Part shown: in pieces, positions 14,386 to 15,205 of the stretch
Numbering within the stretch: position 1 is the first letter of the stretch
Layout: every line of letters begins with the position of its first letter
DNA from: Eubacteriales bacterium
GTDB lineage: Bacteria; Bacillota_A; Clostridia; Lachnospirales; Lachnospiraceae
Length of the DNA: 15,205 bases
Assembly: GCA_030533315.1 (NCBI GenBank)
Contig: JAUNJL010000014.1
Coordinates: 32,140-47,344, forward strand
Reading direction: 5' to 3'
The notes under the pieces: model-generated
Told to the model about the DNA's origin: nothing
Seen by the model: only the letters and a program-made list of their open reading frames with translations
Database searches by the model: none
Translations under genes and position numbers: made by a program

Positions 14386-15075
14386 ATGGATTTAAAAAAA
14401 ATCGGGTTCTTTTTAAAAGAGCTCCGAAAGGGCACAGGCATAACGCAGGAGCAGGCTGCCGAAATTTTTGGCGTCACTCCCAGGACCGTCTCCCGCTGGG
14501 AGACTGGCCGCAACATGCCGGATCTGGGTATTCTCATCCAGATCGCAGAATACTATGACGTTGAAATCAAAGAAATCCTGAATGGAGAAAGGAAAAGCGA
14601 GAACATGGACAAAGAAATGAAAGACACCCTGTTAAAGGTAGCGGATTACAGCGAATTGGAAAAGGAAAAGGTGGCCAAAGCGGGAAACACGGCTTTTCTC
14701 CTCATGTTTGCCATCTGTGCCGCAGCCATCCTGCTCCAGCTTGCAATGACCGCCGATATCAGAGCCGTCCTGGGGGAGACAGCCGCCCTTCTGGCCGGAA
14801 GCCTGGCCTACATCGGAGTCACAGTCCACAATGGCGCATGGGACGCTGCCGCCAAGTGGAAGAGCACGCCCCTTTCCGACGCCGCCGTCAGCGTCCTCTG
14901 CTCCGCCCTGTTTTCCGTGATCTACGGCTTCACCCTGATCCGAATGGGCGCCAGCCGGGAAACGGCCCTTCATTTTTCACTGTTGTTTTTTGTGGGTATC
15001 GCAGGGATCGGCTTTGCCATCTTAAGATTCCTGGCCTTCCTCAGCCGCAAAAAGCGCTCCCAAAATAACAGATAG
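14386..15075 (+). CDS. XRE-family transcriptional regulator with C-terminal membrane domain
   Basis: A 229-residue protein. The ATG at 14386 is chosen over an in-frame ATG 57 bases upstream because AAAGGAGG lies 7 bases before it and the Cro/C1-type domain begins directly after. Residues 5-66 are a classic helix-turn-helix domain (LKELRKGTGITQEQAAEIFGVTPRTVSRWETGRNMPDLGIL). A charged linker (68-98) follows, then four probable membrane helices at about 102-121, 131-147, 165-185 and 196-217, and a basic C-terminus. Membrane-bound XRE regulators are common in Clostridia and may respond to envelope signals or a partner protein; the ligand is unknown. The next gene starts just beyond the right edge on the same strand, 131 bases on, and could be its partner or target. 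Confidence 0.92.
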   Translation: MDLKKIGFFLKELRKGTGITQEQAAEIFGVTPRTVSRWETGRNMPDLGILIQIAEYYDVEIKEILNGERKSENMDKEMKDTLLKVADYSELEKEKVAKAGNTAFLLMFAICAAAILLQLAMTADIRAVLGETAALLAGSLAYIGVTVHNGAWDAAAKWKSTPLSDAAVSVLCSALFSVIYGFTLIRMGASRETALHFSLLFFVGIAGIGFAILRFLAFLSRKKRSQNNR

Positions 15076-15195
15076 GGCCGTGGCTGCGGGATCTCCCTCC
15101 CCTAAAGGGATGCGCCTGCAGTCCCTCAGGAATACCCAAAAACTGTCATCCCGAATGCAGTCTCCCTTTGCAGAGACACACCTATATCACCGTTT

Positions 15196-15205
15196 AGGAG
15201 GAAAC
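15196..15205 (+). promoter_or_regulatory. Ribosome binding site of a gene starting beyond the right edge
   Basis: A perfect AGGAGG at 15196-15201 followed by AAAC at the window end leaves room for a start codon within the next few bases. The 120 bases before it (15076-15195) show no terminator with a U-tract; a small TCCC/GGGA inverted repeat is at about 15098-15111. Readthrough from the XRE gene into this next gene is possible. Confidence 0.6.

Noticed and set aside
1..15205. Defence island, prophage or transposon
   Set aside because: No nuclease-methylase pair, toxin-antitoxin pair, integrase, transposase or terminal inverted repeats were seen; recQ and the XRE regulator alone do not support such a call.

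Overview
The window looks like chromosomal DNA from a low-to-mid-GC Gram-positive anaerobe of the Clostridia, most likely Lachnospiraceae. This is an inference from AGGAGG-type ribosome binding sites, vegetative promoters of the TTGACA-N17-TATAAT type, a lipoprotein signal, choline-binding-like wall repeats, and protein sequence style. No RNA genes, CRISPR arrays, insertion sequences, integrases or phage genes were found. Gene density is high and most genes are on the minus strand.

Left part (1-4860, minus strand). A COG0523/CobW-type GTPase with a His/Cys-rich tandem-repeat segment runs off the left edge (1-728). Upstream of it is a 77-residue protein whose sequence fits the HPr fold but lacks the phosphorylated histidine. 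It has its own strong promoter (1276-1304) and a probable terminator (905-931). Next come glycogen branching enzyme glgB (1324-3207) and a GH13 alpha-amylase-like enzyme (3390-4742, TTG start). The two probably form one alpha-glucan transcription unit driven by a near-consensus promoter at 4832-4860.

Middle part (4896-10850, minus strand). This is a cell-envelope/amino-sugar cluster: a membrane-anchored divergent polysaccharide deacetylase-like protein with a Pro/Thr/Glu-rich stalk; a secreted lipoprotein built like trigger factor; N-acetylglucosamine-6-phosphate deacetylase nagA, whose start overlaps the foldase stop by one base; and a membrane-anchored NodB-type deacetylase with wall-binding-like repeats. 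The run ends at a large hairpin terminator (4896-4951). A shared transcript is plausible, but the 290-base and 112-base gaps leave room for internal promoters. The genes suggest wall-polysaccharide deacetylation, GlcNAc-6-P recycling and extracytoplasmic protein folding.

Right part (10892-15205). A plus-strand membrane-anchored protein of unknown function (10976-11494) has a near-ideal promoter, a hairpin at its mRNA 5' end and a clear terminator. It converges with a long minus-strand recQ helicase (11765-14026), which carries a C-terminal extension and a compact leader with a hairpin and a possible coupled short ORF. Divergent from recQ is a plus-strand XRE-family regulator fused to a membrane domain (14386-15075). 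The window ends at a ribosome binding site for another plus-strand gene just outside.

No defence system or mobile element is visible. The most unusual items are the His-less HPr-like protein, the lipoprotein trigger-factor/NagA/deacetylase cluster, and the His/Cys tandem repeat in the CobW-family protein.
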